In this document: positions 37,080 through 49,402 of the stretch, one piece after another
How positions within the stretch are numbered: position 1 is the stretch's first letter
Layout of the letters: each line of letters starts with the position of its first letter
DNA from: Chinchilla lanigera
Taxonomy: Eukaryota > Chordata > Mammalia > Rodentia > Chinchillidae
Direction: 5' to 3'
Assembly (NCBI RefSeq): GCF_000276665.1
Contig: NW_004955460.1
Location: 2,693,909-2,757,908, forward strand
Length of the DNA: 64,000 nucleotides
The notes under the pieces: generated by a model
What the model saw: the letters and a program-made list of their open reading frames with translations, nothing else
Told to the model about the DNA's origin: nothing
The model's database searches: none
Translations under genes and position numbers: made by a program

Positions 37080-38485
37080 GACTCTCATCTATTTGATACA
37101 AAGCATATATATAGATATAAAAATATATATATATTCAATTATATATGTATATATATGAACATGTATATATATTCAATTTCTATTTTTAGATGTTTATCTT
37201 AAAATATTAACTGGTATATTTAATGTAGCAGATTAATATTTCTGCTCTTGTCACAGTCATTATAAGGAATTCAAAAGACACTAATTCTATGGAATATGCC
37301 TCAGCTTCCATTATGGTATTTTGTAGCATTTTAGTTCCACCTTGCTTTAAATCTCTTCTGAAATGTTTTTTAAAAAATAGTTTAATAATCAGTGTATTGA
37401 GGTTCATCTGACATTTTAATAATCATATCTACTCACCACTGCCCTTTGCATTCTACTCCTCATTATAAAGCAATTTCTCAGCTAGTTTAGTGGCACCTCT
37501 ATGTATTTCTTTCAACACCCATCTGTAAAGAATTCCCACTTATTTTCTTAACAAAAAATGTCTTTATTTTTGTTTTTCTCCTGAATAGAAGTTTATGTGT
37601 TTATATGCTTACAAAATCCTAAACTATTACTCTGACAATTGTTTTCCATCTCAAGTATTGCAGCACTTCAAGGATGTTATTCCATTGTCTCCAGATGCTT
37701 GTTTTTGAAAAGATGGCTATCACTTTAATTATCATTTTTTTACTCAAAATATCTCCTTCCTTCTAGCTGTTGTTAAGACCTTCTACTTGTCTTCACCATT
37801 CCCTGTTTTCGTGCTGACACCCCTCAGTAAGGATTTTGCATAATCTATCCAGTTTAGGATTCATTGAGCTTCCTGCATCTGAGAAATGATGACTGTACTT
37901 ATTTCTGGAAAATTCTCTGCTTTTTTTTTTTTTTTGTATGTTGCCTCTTTCCTTTTACTCTTTTGTTTGTTTTGTGTAATTTTAATTTGCTAGATTGTAG
38001 ATTTTATGCTGTCTAAGACTATCCTACATTCCTTAACTTCTCTCTCAGATTTCAATTTATACATCATTTCATGCTGTGCTCCAGGTTATTTTGCAGAGTT
38101 TATACTTTCTTATTGAATCTCTCACCTACTATGTTTGTTGTATCATTTAGACTATCCTGAGAATTTTCAATTATACATTTTTTTCTTTGTGGAAAGAAAT
38201 TCCATTTGATTTTTTTTAGTTTGATATTTGTATGTAGTGTTATCCCTTTAATCATGTTTTTGATTCCTTTAAAACATCTAATAATTTTAGATATTCTTGA
38301 TTTAGAGTTTCTTTTAGATATCTCTATTACTTCTAGTTCTTGAGGTTATTAATATTCTCTTGGATTACTTCTGCTGAGTTTTGATTATGCTCAATAATTT
38401 GTTTTGTTATTTATGGTGTTTTTTGTAAGCTCGTCTTATTATTTTCAGATTGAAATGTTTTCCTGAGTGATTTTTACATTGGAAC
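37080..38485 (-). mobile_element. Ancient L1/HAL1-like LINE, minus strand
   Basis: Reversed LINE blocks: 'gttttccatctcaagtattgcagcacttcaaggatgttattcc', 'tcattgagcttcctgcatctgag', 'tggaaaattctctgc', 'attccatttgattttt' and 'tttgattatgctcaataattt'. It contains an AT-rich TATA repeat at 37105-37170. Many indels; the assignment to L1 versus HAL1 is uncertain. Confidence 0.6.
37105..37170 (+). repeat. AT-rich (TATA)n low-complexity block
   Basis: Runs of TATATA with ATGTATATATATG-type interruptions. Confidence 0.85.
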
Positions 38486-40503
38486 TAATGCATTGTGTGA
38501 GTTTTGCAGCACACAGGCCTGAAGATCCATCTCCAACTACAAACGTGTAAATTTGTTGACAAATTCTTAACAACCTTTTAAAAACACAAAGGAACGGAAA
38601 ATAAATAAAAACAATCCTTTCTTCTCTGTGGGCCCATTTAACTTGTAATCCCTAGCAGATCTGATTTTGCTAAGTATCCAGAATTTCACCTGTCTGAGAC
38701 CAGATTTCATGTTAATCTTTGAGCTGACATTCTGTGCCAGCTAGTATCCTCACTTTCATCATCACTTCTCTGCATATGGGAGGTTACAGTTTCAATTCTC
38801 AAAGAAACTTGCTTCATTTTCTCCTCTTCCTTGAGTCTTAAGCAAAGAAGTTTCTTGCAGCTTGCTGACTCAGTCAGGATGGTTTTCTATGAAGACCTTT
38901 CATAGAATGGGTGACCTTACCAGAATCGCTGTCCTTCTCAGTTCAAGCCTCACGGCCTCATGGAAACCAAATTCCATACCTCCTGCTTGTGTGGGAGCAT
39001 CTGTACTTTGGCCATAAACTATAGGACATCTATCTAAATCTGAATGTCTCCACCACAGCAAGCTGCTGCTCTGGTCAGTAGTTCATTCCTCATTTTTTAA
39101 TAGCTGAGGGTTCCTTTCATACAATTTCCCCCTTGGATATGTTTTATAAACTGTCGGGTGGTTATAACTTATACAGAATTTGTATGTTTGTAGTATAGAT
39201 GGATCTGTAGTAATTCAATCTTGTACATTAGTAGAGCTTTACTTCTTATGTGAGAAATCACTATTCAACGGGGAGGGTAGTAACACCAATGTATGATTAA
39301 TTTTAAGGAAGCTTATTAAGATATTAAATTTCCTTAATGAACAAAACCCAAAACTACATGTATGAATGAATTAGGATGGCATCTACATGTCCAAGAAAAA
39401 TAATGTCCACTGCATCAGTCACTATTTATCTTTTGTGTCTTCGCCCATGGCCCTGTTATTTTTAAAATCTGTGATTTCAATAATGAAACTTTTCAGAATT
39501 AACATATGGAACTGCATTTGTGCTAAACTATTTACTTCTCATTTCTTGTTTCCAGGTTTAGTTTAATATGATCCCTCACTTTAGCTACCATACTTTGTAG
39601 AAAATGCGTTCTCTTGCAGAGCCAAGGAAATGTAAAACAAAAATGACACACACACATGTCCCAAAAGTATCCATCTGTTCATTCACCCTTCTGGAATTCA
39701 GGAATTTTTTCACATACTAGTATGGAGACTTTTCCCCTTTAATGCTCATACATTTGCTATTTTGTGAGACCTGGTAAATCTATAACATAGCATGAGATAA
39801 GTTCCAGAGAGTAAGATACCATTTGTTATTTACAATGCATTCAATCCTCTTGATAATTGAGTGTTATTTTCACTTTCAGAAAAATGGTGAAATGAATGAG
39901 AATGAAAATTAAGTGCTTGGAGTTGGCAAAATAGGACCTTTATGTTGGCGAATATTGAACATAGGGAAAATGACTGGCAAGAACAAATTAGGAATTATAT
40001 TTCATAGGAAAGTATCTCATAGCCAAATATACACAAGGGGGATTACTCTTCTTTAAAGTGCCGTTTTGAAATATTTCTTAAATATTTTTAAAAGTTTATT
40101 TTCTCCATAGTGAAATCCCCAGAATACTCACAGCAGTCCTATACCTTTCACCTTTCAAGATGAGAAAGATTACAGCTAACACTGCCTCAGATGGAAGCCA
40201 TGTGTACCAAATCATCCCTAATTACCACTTTAGCTGGGGTGGTGAGGTAATGAACCAATTGCATCTTTCTCAAAAAAATAAGTTTAGGGATTTTGATCCA
40301 CTGAATTTGTCACCCCAATTGAAGTAGAAGTAATCTATCCAAGGCACATAAATAATGGCGAATTTTCAAATTTATTTTGCAACAATAAAGACTACAGAAA
40401 CATAAAGATAGCTTCTGATATATGAACAGGCTTGAATTCCTGAATTGCACTCATAGGCTAGGAACAAGAATGATAGTGAAGCATCATCAAGAGACCTGGT
40501 AAG
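38486..40503. other. Unique AT-rich non-coding stretch
   Basis: No long frames; nothing recognised beyond possible continuation of the old LINE in the first 300 bp. Confidence 0.4.
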
Positions 40504-40517
40504 ACATGTTGTCTTTT

Positions 40518-40618
40518 TTTTTTTTTTTTTTTTGGTTTTTCTCCGGTACCAGGAACCGAACTCACGACCTTGCGCTTGCCAGGCAGGTGCTTTGCCGCTG
40601 AGCTAAATCCCCAGCCCC
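40518..40618 (-). mobile_element. ID SINE, young, with 14-bp TSD
   Basis: The reverse complement is a full-length ID element (GGGGCTGGGGATTTAGCTCAG to TCCGGAGAAAAACC plus A-tail). The target-site duplication ACATGTTGTCTTTT at 40504-40517 and 40619-40632 is perfect. The internal A box (TAGCTCAGCGG) and B box (GAGTTCGGTTCC) of the tRNA-type pol III promoter are intact. Confidence 0.97.
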
Positions 40619-40959
40619 ACATGTTGTCTTTTGAGAATTTCTTTTTGAATCAATTTACAGGATCAGGGCAGAAGAGTAAAGTCACTCCAGGTGGCAGAAC
40701 TAAAGGCTCTAATATATCAAAGCTAGTGTATACGCAGATGCAGATGATATGTAAATTGGTGTGAGTTTCACAATTTGTAGCTCAAATTTTAGTCATGAAT
40801 CCATGCCTGGATATAGCAAACTCACAAATGTCCTAAAGAAATACTTAAGGATATATGAGAGTAATATCACTGCTGCTTATAGGGAAACAGAGTAACTGAT
40901 GTTCAATTACATTAATTAAAGACTTGTTAATAAACATCTTTAATTGTTGAAAAGTACAG

Positions 40960-41316
40960 AATAATGTTACAGAATAACTAGTGGCTTACAGTTTCAGGGG
41001 TTCAGTTTATGGTTGGCTGGCTCTAAGGTAGAAACAGCCTGGTGGAAGGGCCTGGTGGAGCAAAGATGCTCACTCTTGGTAGCTAAGAAGCAGAAAGAGA
41101 AGGGAGGAGTCAAGGACAAGAGTACACTCTCCAGCGCATGCACCCAGTAACACACCACCATCGAGGATCCACCTCCTAGAGCACAATGAGCTATGAACTC
41201 ATGAGTGGATTATTCCACTGATAAGTATGGTGCCAAAATGATCAAATCACCTTCCCAATGCCCCACCTCTGAACACATGAGAGTTTTAAGGACATGTTAG
41301 ATCTAAACCATAACAA
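40960..41316 (-). mobile_element. MaLR/ERVL-type solo LTR
   Basis: 'cagtttcaggggttcagtttatggttggctggctctaagg', 'agcctggtggaaggg' and the terminal 'gatctaaaccataaca' identify the same LTR family as 31079. The beginning is decayed. Confidence 0.85.
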
Positions 41317-42377
41317 CCCTCCTCCCTACTGGACTCAACTCTGTACCTCAATTGCACAACATTGTCATATATTTTCTCTATAGTCTTGTCCCTTTTATAT
41401 TTTGATGTGAGGGAAGGGAGGGACTCAAGAATTGGGAAATGGTTTTTCACTTTTCCTTGTAATTCCTACCACAAGGTCTCATGTCAACTTTTTTTTTTTT
41501 TGTCTTTGCCATGTATTACATGGAAAGTGCGTGCATACATGGTGGCGTGAATAGCCCCACTCCAGTGATGCAAGCTCATCTTGATGATGACAGTGTCAGA
41601 GTTTCAAAAGTACACTTGGGTTCAGAAAAGGAATTTTTGAGGTTAAGTTTTGAAGGCAGGATCTGTAGACATCTGCATTACTTTTCAAGGAAAAGGTATA
41701 GCAAGAGAACAGGATTTCTGCTTTTGAGAGGAAGACAGAAAAAAGAGAATAGGAGGAAAGAAAAGTGGATAACAGAGTAGTATGACTTAAAGATCAGTGG
41801 ATTCTGAAGAAGAGCATGCCTAATGTTCAAGTGTAATGGTCTTCACATCCTGAAACATTCAGTTAAGCGGACTATGCATTAGAAGAATCCTCTTATGGAT
41901 GATTTGTTGCTACAACTGCATTAAGGAATAAATCTGATTCCCACATTTGGGTCTATGGCCAAAACAAAACAAAAGAACAGCTGTAGGTTGAAAAGCGGGG
42001 AATGGAATTCAGAAGAATCAGGAAGCCAGAGACACAGGTGAGCTATAGAATGTGAGATTCTGGGAAGTTGCCAAGATCTTGAGGAGTGCAATGAAACGAA
42101 TGGCCAAGATATCTTATCTAGACAGTGAGGACCAGAGAGACCTAGCTGATGTCTGGATTATACATATAAGTGTACGTAATCAAATGCCTGGAAGATATTA
42201 ACTGTAGTTATTGCTGATTGGAGGGATTATAAAATAGGATTATTTTCTACTTTCATTTAAACTAATACGTTGCTTAAATTTTCTACTATAGTGTTATAAT
42301 TAGGGGAAATAAAGTTCATTTGAGTTTAAAATAAAAGCAAAAGGAAAAAGTAAAAATCAAAATCAAGAAAGTCAGGG
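41317..42377. other. Unique non-coding stretch
   Basis: A 99-codon frame at 41481-41780 has no domain and starts beside a T-run. Nothing else recognised. Confidence 0.4.
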
Positions 42378-42570
42378 AAGCTGGGTGTGGTAGCACATGC
42401 CTGTAATCACAGCACTCTGGGAGGCTGAGACAAGAAGATTATAAATGAGCCCATCCTGGGTATCTTAGCAACTAATCAAGGTCCTGTCTCAAAGTAAGTG
42501 AAAAAGGGGGCTGTTGATATAGCTCAGTGCAAAAGTCCTGGGTTTAATCCCTAGTACTGAGAGGGCAGTT
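42378..42570 (+). mobile_element. B1-dID dimeric SINE, plus strand
   Basis: The B1 half comes first ('gctgggtgtggtagcacatgcctgtaatcacagcactctgggaggctgag'), then 'ctgtctcaaagtaag', then the ID half ('ggctgttgatatagctcagtgc ... ctgggtttaatccctagtactgag'). This plus-strand copy shows the dimer order directly. Confidence 0.92.
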
Positions 42571-42870
42571 GAGAGGAGATGAATTAGAGAAACAGGATTA
42601 TCTGATGCAATTAGCTCTCCTGTTGCCTGTTTCACTTTCAACATAAAATAATGTACTTCTATTCTGTTTTATACATGCATCTGTTTCTCAGAGCTAATAC
42701 ATCTACCCTGAAAGCATTTGGTAAGCAATAAAAGTTAAAGCTAATATTAAATTTCAAAAGATATTTTCCCTAAGAGCTATGAAAGCTAAATAGCAAAATT
42801 CAAACTGTAGTGACTTCAATGAGGAAAATATTTCAGATGGCAAGCCATTTTTCCCAAGGTACAGTCTTAA

Positions 42871-43238
42871 TGTATTTTCTGTGGTTACAATAGAATACCA
42901 CAGTCTGGGTAACTTATAGGAAAGAGAGGTTTATTTTGGTTCATGGTTCTAGAAGCTGGGAAAACCAAGAGCATGGCCTTCCAGTGAGGGCCTTATGGTG
43001 TGTCATAATGCAGCAAAAGGGGTCACTTGGTGAGAGAGGATGTCAGAGAAAACAGAGGAAGCTAAAATTATAACAACTCAGTCCCACAAGATCTAATTTC
43101 CATAACATTAAAATATTCATGAGAGTGGCTCCCTTAGGATCCTAAACACCTCCATGAGGCCCCACCTCCCACTACCTCCACATTGAGAGTTAGGATTCCA
43201 TCAGGTAGTCTTTTGGGAGACACATTAAAGCCATAACA
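42871..43238 (-). mobile_element. MaLR-type LTR (MST/THE-like), minus strand
   Basis: 'tagaataccacagtctgggtaacttatagg', 'ggtttattttggttcatggttctagaagctgggaaaacc' and the end 'cacattaaagccataaca' are the reverse complement of an MST/MLT-type MaLR LTR. It is a different subfamily from the 31079 group and resembles the host LTR at 61930. Confidence 0.85.
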
Positions 43239-43774
43239 CATACTTCTGTGGTATTTTGAGCATGGGAACATTTTATCCCATAGGAAAAGACAGGTGACAT
43301 AGTGGGGGAGCTTGTCGTCAGGTTCCAACCTTCCAATCACTCTCTGATTTCCCAAGAGTACCGGACCAATGCTATGGTGGCGGCAGTGGAGGCCAGGTGG
43401 TGCAGGGTCCTCCAGTGACAGAGAAGAGTTGATAGGTGGTACTGTAGGTATGAATGGACTATTTGCATGGCAGGTGCTGTTTGACAGAGCTATCACCAGG
43501 TTTCCATAGATGGAGACATAAGATGTGTTTTTGGTAATGGTCCTGTCTTCTGTCTTTATCAGAAATATAGGCTCAGGTGGAGATAGGCTGGTATTCTAAC
43601 TCCTCCTGGGTCCAGATTTTAGAGTTTTCCTTACCAGAGGAATCTATCAATCTGGGAAGAGAGGAGGAGGGCAGGATGGGAGAAACACAATAGAGACTCA
43701 TAATGGTTTCAGTCCAATAGAAAAAAAGGTAGTTTCACAGAGATTATGTATACAGGATATGGTGATCAGTGTCT
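43239..43774. other. Unique non-coding stretch
   Basis: The 120-codon minus-strand frame (43496-43134) partly reads LTR sequence and has no domain. Confidence 0.4.
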
Positions 43775-43940
43775 GGGTTCTGGAGTCTGCTCACCTGAAT
43801 TTGATTCATGGCATTGCCATTAACTAACTATATACAAGTTTGTTAATCATTCTCACTTGTAAAACGGGGTTCACCAGAGAGCATCTCTCAGGGGTTACTA
43901 TGAACATAAAATAAGCTCGTGTATGTAGAGTGCTCCCCAC
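43775..43940 (+). mobile_element. MIR SINE
   Basis: 'ctggagtctgctcacctgaatttgattcatggcattgcc', 'cacttgtaaaacggggttcacc' and 'tgtagagtgctccccacaatgcc' are consecutive MIR blocks in the plus orientation. Confidence 0.75.
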
Positions 43941-44664
43941 AATGCCCCAGAGGTCACCAGTATTCTTCTTTAACAAAATGCATTAGCTGTGGTTCAGATT
44001 GGATAGCTTATTCAAAGGCATGGAAAGGAAACAGGAACCCAACTTTTTTCTAAGATTAGGGTTTTTTTGTTTTTGTTTTTGTTTTCCAAAATAAGACCAG
44101 GAAAATATACGTTTCTCTCTCTTCTCTGTAAATGTCTGTGAGAAACCAAAAATTGTTTAACAGCACTGTTGTGTGTTACTTTATCTAAGATGTGTTTGAA
44201 GAGTCTATAGTTCCAAGAAGACTGAATGGATAATAGGCAGGAAAATTAAAAAGGAAATTAAAAAGAACTCCAACTTAAAGAAGTTTGAAAAATGTTGGAT
44301 TAAACTAAATGAGGTACATTCATTTATTATAAGTGTTTGTAGACTGTCCCAAATGTCTTGGTAAATTTTCAGAATTGTGTGATAGGATAATATATTTCCA
44401 AAACTAATGTGACTATGGGAAAGGTTTTAGATAGGAAATATTTTTAATGAAAAATATAAATCTTTAATGAGAGGTCCTCTACTTTCTTGCCATTTGCTGA
44501 AATTTCCAAATACATTTGACAGACGGTATAAAATATTTTGATATGAGTAAAGACCATACCCTCTGCCTTTATCAAAAATATAGGTCAAGTAGGAACATGC
44601 TGGTAAAATATGAGTACAGTAAGTTTTTACACAAATAACTGATGCTAACAGTAGAGCTTATGTT

Positions 44665-44722
44665 ATCTAAAGATAATGACCCCCGTGGAAAAAAATCTAA
44701 AGATAATGACCCCCGTGGAAAC
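44665..44722 (+). repeat. 30-bp tandem duplication, two copies
   Basis: The unit beginning ATCTAAAGATAATGAC and containing CCCCGTGGAAA occurs twice with a 30-bp period and essentially no divergence, so it is a recent local duplication. Confidence 0.95.
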
Positions 44723-44751
44723 CAGGAGTGAAGCTTTCTGGATCTTGGATG

Positions 44752-44802
44752 TGTATATATGGGGTGTGTGTGTATGTGCATGCATGCATGTATGTGTGTG
44801 CT
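44752..44802 (+). repeat. Alternating TG/TGCA low-complexity tract
   Basis: Short TATA and TGTG runs pass into repeated GCATGCATG, an alternating purine-pyrimidine sequence of Z-DNA-forming type. Confidence 0.8.
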
Positions 44803-45084
44803 TCAGCATGAGGGCATGTTTTAACACAGGGACATCATAGGTTCTAATTTTATATCACCTGGATGTGATTCATGTGAAGCATGTTATTAGAAAGGTGAGA
44901 GAAGAATTGCTCTATGAAAATGATCGTTTTGATATAAGGCAAATGAAGCAAACAGTTATAGGGGAACATTGATTGTAAGAGAAAGAATAAGGTAGTAATT
45001 TCCCAGTAGACAAAGTTGATGGCTGTGGTAGTAAAGTAAGAACAGCAGGGTTTGAGGCACTCATTTACAAACAAATAAAAACAA

Positions 45085-45640
45085 ATTTTGTATTGATTTT
45101 ATATTTATGTAAAGTCATAAAGTAGTTTAGAGTTTTCATAAGCCCCAGGTTGTTTCCATCACTATGAGCATTCTTACATAATCCTAGCACATTTGTCAAA
45201 ATTAATAGAACAGTGTAGATACATTACCATTAGCTATAACCTATACTGGATTCAAATTTTCCAATTTCTCTTCTTTTTTGGTCCAATCTAGGATACCACA
45301 CTGCATTTAGTTGCCATATATTTTCTTGGCTATGACAGTTTCTCAGATTTTTCTTCTCGAGGACATTGACATCCTTGAACAGTACTGGCCAGGAATTTTA
45401 TAGAATGCCCTTTGATTGGTATTTGTGTTTTTCAGAGTTGGATTGGCATTTATGAATTTGGCACAGATAAACTGTAGAGATAAAGTGCCATTTCCACACA
45501 CTGTATTTTCAAAGCTCCAAAGGTGATGGTGATAAAGACAGTGACTATGTGTTCACCAAAACTTTGTTAACTATATAACTCAAGGATATTCTTGATCTTC
45601 TCTTGATGTTAGTGAGGCCATGAAATTGAATTCAAGGAAA
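45085..45640 (-). mobile_element. Old L1 3'UTR (L1M type), minus strand
   Basis: 'ggataccacactgcatttagttgcc', 'tgacagtttctcagatttttcttc', 'aacagtactggccaggaattttatagaatgccc' and 'gtgccatttccacaca' are the reversed 3'UTR blocks of an ancient L1. The relict at 48180 belongs to the same family. Confidence 0.8.
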
Positions 45641-47712
45641 ACAAAATCCCTAGGCTTTGTCCATAACAAACTTCTCAAGGGATTTTCACAGTACTTTCTC
45701 ATTCTTTGCCGGCTGGTCTACCACAAAGTTAGCGGTGGAGGAATATGAGATCCTAACATATAGCAGAACAACAAGAAAGAAGGATCCTGAGTCCTTGGAT
45801 GACCTTGTGGAACAGACCCCAGATATCCTGGAGCATGCTCTGATGAGAAAGAATAAAGCTTTGTTATGCTAAGCCATGGAGTTTTGGGGAGGAAGTTAAC
45901 CTGCCTCTAATAATACAAGGATAATCAGGGTGAAATTCTATACAAGATTGAGAACAATCCCAGTTTTTGTGCAAGTAAACCCCTCCGCATGTAGTCAGAG
46001 TATTTTCTAAGAAAAGCAAGTTCTGTCAGAACAGGGAGAACAAATTTTCCTAGTACCCACTCTTTTTAACAAGTCTTTCTACACTGACAGAGCTCCCAGA
46101 AACGTCAGCCCTTTCAAACCATTTGTGAGGCATTATGCCAACGGGATGCCGGAGCTTTGCTGAGCAGCCTTTCCTGATCCCCAGGAGGTTCCCACTAGGA
46201 CTTCCACATGCACAGACACATGATGCTCCATCCAGGGAGAGTTTGTGTGGTGAGCGGTTGGCATTCAAGGGAGGAAATATGAAAGATATTTTGGAGTTTA
46301 ATAGATAAAAAATAGATAAGCATGGAAAATAAAAACAATGCTGGGAGTGTTTTCCCACACTGTGAAGAGTTTGCTCTAAGTCTATTGTGCCCTGTAGAGT
46401 TCTTTGCATGAAGGGTGCCCCAGGAACTCCAGTAGAGCTTCATTATCTCAGTTTGGTTGAAATCAAATGGACACATGCCAGTTACCACTTGAAGGGCAGA
46501 AAACTAAAAATTCATTTATTTCTACCTTGATCTACCAGTAGGAGTGGTATTAATAATAATCTGGGTAACACTTAGAAATTTGGAATTTAAGGCTGTACTT
46601 TCAAATGTTTGGATGTACAAAGTCTAGAGTAGGGCCTGGGAACACACATATTTTAAATATTACAGGGAGAAATAATCAGTACCAAATTGTTCCCATGTTT
46701 GAAAATCTCTGCACATGACCACTTACTGCAATCGTCTATATGAATTCATTTCACCCAATTATTGCTTAAAAGTAACTTGAGCCTATCTAACTCCCACAGG
46801 AATCATCATCATCATCACCATCATCATCATCACCATCCAATGCAAAGTAAAAGCCAAGAACCTCCCTTCACCCTACTGCTCATGAATCTCCTCTTTCTGA
46901 GATGAGAGACTCTGTTCTCCACCTCTACTGTGTTCTTTCATTGCTGAATCCTCCTAGTACCATTGCATTATGGGAGAGAAAAACTGATCTCATTGTCAGT
47001 AATTCACAAATGTCTCTTGACTACATTTGCAGCTCTGCTTCAATTAAAAAATGCTTCTAGTAATAACAGTTTTTTGTCATCATTGTTTTAAAAAGATCAC
47101 AGTTCTCAGGTCCTTCATTTGAAAATGTGTGGATTTCTATGAGATGACATACAAGAGCTATCCAGGGGCTGAACACTTTCATTTGATCATTCTCAATCTC
47201 TCCAACTTTTCTTTGTAGATGCTGTGAATGTCATGTCAGCTCCCAAACTATTTGTGTTACTTGTATCCCTTAAACTACCAATCAAATACATTCTAATTGT
47301 AACAACAAAAAGGGAACCATTTCTAGAGCTTCTCATAGGAAATGTATATTGCTTTGGATATTTTCCCTAGTTTCCTTGCCCTTGTTTAAAAATCACTTCC
47401 TTAAGAATTAATTCAAAGTGACTCCCCATCTTATGTCCAGCTGGATACCTCTTCTCTTCTCAGATCCAGCCTGGTGCTCCCCTCTCCTGTGTCTTCTCAG
47501 TTCTCTAGAAAAAATCTAGGACTCCTGGGAATCACTAGGAGCAGTTGGCATTCACTTTCCACTCTTAAATTCCATTCACTAATATTTGTTAAGGTATTTC
47601 CGGAATGCAAATTGTGTTATTTGGTTGTAAAGGAAATTTCTCACTTCTTGGATTAAATACAACATGGGGAGACAGTGAATCAACTGATGTTTCTGTTTTC
47701 ATAGTGGTTGGT
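45641..47712. other. Unique non-coding stretch
   Basis: Includes an ATC trinucleotide array at 46803-46838. Frames of up to 119 codons (46409-46050, minus) overlap another minus frame and have no domain. Confidence 0.45.
46803..46838 (+). repeat. (ATC)n microsatellite
   Basis: About 12 ATC/ACC units with two CACC interruptions. Confidence 0.9.
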
Positions 47713-48047
47713 TGTATCAGTCACCCCTACCATCATGGGAATGCAATAGTTAACACCCACAGCATAAAGAAGGACAGGTTTAAATTGGCTGACTGTTTCA
47801 GGGGATCAGTCCATGGACAGTTGGATCCAGAGCAGAAACAGCATGGTAGATGGTACAGTGGGGAAAAACTGCTTAGATCATGCCAGCAGGTAAGACAGCA
47901 GGGTAACAGTGACAGAAAGGAAATCCAGGGGCCAGATATAAGACTCCAAAGACACAGTCATGACCCAGCCAGACATATCCAGAAGTATGTTTGAATAACC
48001 CTCTAAAAAGCTCCCAAATTAATTAAATGGACAAAATTAATAACCAC
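47713..48047 (-). mobile_element. MaLR/ERVL-type solo LTR, diverged
   Basis: TGTATCAGTCACCCC start, 'ggatcagtccatggacagttggatccagagcagaaacagcatgg' and 'catgacccagccagaca' identify the family. The terminal block is decayed ('aataaccacag'). Confidence 0.75.
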
Positions 48048-48179
48048 AGTGATATATGTCAAGATCAAATTTATTAAGTAGTCATTAATTTCTCCATCAG
48101 AATATTGGTCAAACCAAATCAGCCCATTGACTGTAGACATACACACATGCATGCAGACACACAATGCACTCATATGCAC

Positions 48180-48335
48180 CATTTTTAAAAAATTGAAATA
48201 AAGGCATTCACATGACGTTACAGAGATAATTAGTTACACATACTCCCACATGTCCTCACTGTTTCCTCCAGAGATTTAATCTATGTAATATAAGATCAAA
48301 ACCAGAATCAACATTGGTACACCACGTATACATTT
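48180..48335 (-). mobile_element. Old L1 3'UTR relict, minus strand
   Basis: 'gcattcacatgacgttacagagataattag', 'ctcccacatgtcctcactg' and 'ccagaatcaacattggtaca' correspond to the reversed 3'UTR of an ancient L1. Confidence 0.55.
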
Positions 48336-48339
48336 TTCA

Positions 48340-48540
48340 GAATCTTTTTCTTTTTTTTGGTACTGGGAAATGAACTGAGGGCCTTTTACTGAGCTATACC
48401 CCCAGACATTTTTTTTTATTTTGAGATAGGCTCTCCCAAGTCACTATATTGCACAGGCTGGGCTGGAATTTGTGATCACCCTGCCTCTGCCTCCCAGAAT
48501 GCTTGGATTATAGGTATTTATTAACACACCTGGCTCTTTT
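48340..48540 (-). mobile_element. B1-dID dimeric SINE
   Basis: The ID half ('ggtactgggaaatgaactgagggccttttactgagctatacccccag'), 'ttttattttgagataggctc' linker, and a B1 half ending 'ggattataggtatttattaacacacctggc'. Confidence 0.9.
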
Positions 48541-48754
48541 AAGAAACTTATTATTTGCTTCTACAACCAAAGTCTGTTCCTCAGGAGCTAGAACTGACCG
48601 CATGACTGGGTCAGTGTGCAATCACACTCGTCCTTTCTGAATCAAGTTGCTGGGTTCAGCCCAGTTGTATTTGGTTTACTATGAATTGGATTATGCTTCC
48701 AAAAATTAAAAATTGACAGCACTTAATTAATTTCCCATGATATACATTATACTC

Positions 48755-49340
48755 TAGTTATCTGTCACTGTGTAATAAACCACTCCACAATGAGTAACTT
48801 AAAAGGACACCATGCATTTTCTTGCCCATCCACAAAGTGCGCAGGGTTTGACAGGGACAGTCATTTCTCTCCTCTTCATCAGGCGAACTCATCTGGGAAG
48901 CTCAAATATTGGCTCCACTTAGAATGGGTTAGATCAGCCTAGGAATGAGGACCCAGAACTGACTGAAAGATCCCACACCACATACGTGCCCACCGCCTCA
49001 GCTGGGAAGACTCAAAGGATGGAGCTTTACCAAATGCATCTCTGCTACCACCTGTTCTGTCCCAGGATGACCCTGCCTGACTTCTCCTCTGTTGACTCAG
49101 GATCCCAAACACCAGTGTGGACAGAGGCATATACAGCATGGAGAGAGGACGAGACACTGTATATATCTCATGATCTAGCTTTGGAACTCGCAGCCACACT
49201 TCCTCCGTAGTGGATTCCAGGAGGTAGTCACAGAGGCCTGGGCAGTACCAAGAGAAGGGGACTCAGACTCCACCTTTGGATGGAGAGGCAGCAAAGTTTG
49301 GAAAGAATTCTGAGACCACAAATATTGCTGTGAATGGGTA
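48755..49340 (-). mobile_element. MLT1-like LTR, minus strand
   Basis: 'tctagttatctgtcactgtgtaataaaccactccac', 'atgagtaacttaaaa' and 'tcatctgggaagctcaaatattggctcc' match the reverse complement of an ancient MLT1-type MaLR LTR. So do the later 'tcatgatctagctttggaactcgcagccacac' and 'ggactcagactccacctttggatgg'. Two mirrored open frames here are repeat-derived. Confidence 0.7.
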
Positions 49341-49402
49341 GAAAGATACATAAATTAGTGAAAGGAAGCTAAAGCTGGTGCTTCTTTTGAAAAAGCCACT
49401 GA

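Larger units (their letters stand above)
43941..45084. other. Unique non-coding stretch
   Basis: It contains the 30-bp tandem duplication (44665-44722) and a TG/TGCATG block (44752-44802). No gene recognised. Confidence 0.45.
48050..48745 (+). repeat. Diverged duplicate segment, copy A (with inserts)
   Basis: 48054-48180 and 48550-48745 align with 49403-49530 and 49640-49860. Examples are 'atatgtcaagatcaa', 'taagtag', 'agaactga', 'tgggttcagcc' and 'tttggttt ... ctatgaa ... ttatg'. An L1 tail (48180-48335) and a B1-dID (48340-48540) split this copy. Either an ancient local duplication or two fragments of an unrecognised repeat. Confidence 0.65.

Noticed and set aside
47605..47994. 129-codon plus-strand frame
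   Set aside because: Most of it runs through the minus-strand MaLR LTR at 47713; no domain.
48939..49210. Mirrored 86- and 74-codon frames
   Set aside because: Both lie inside the MLT1-like LTR on opposite strands.
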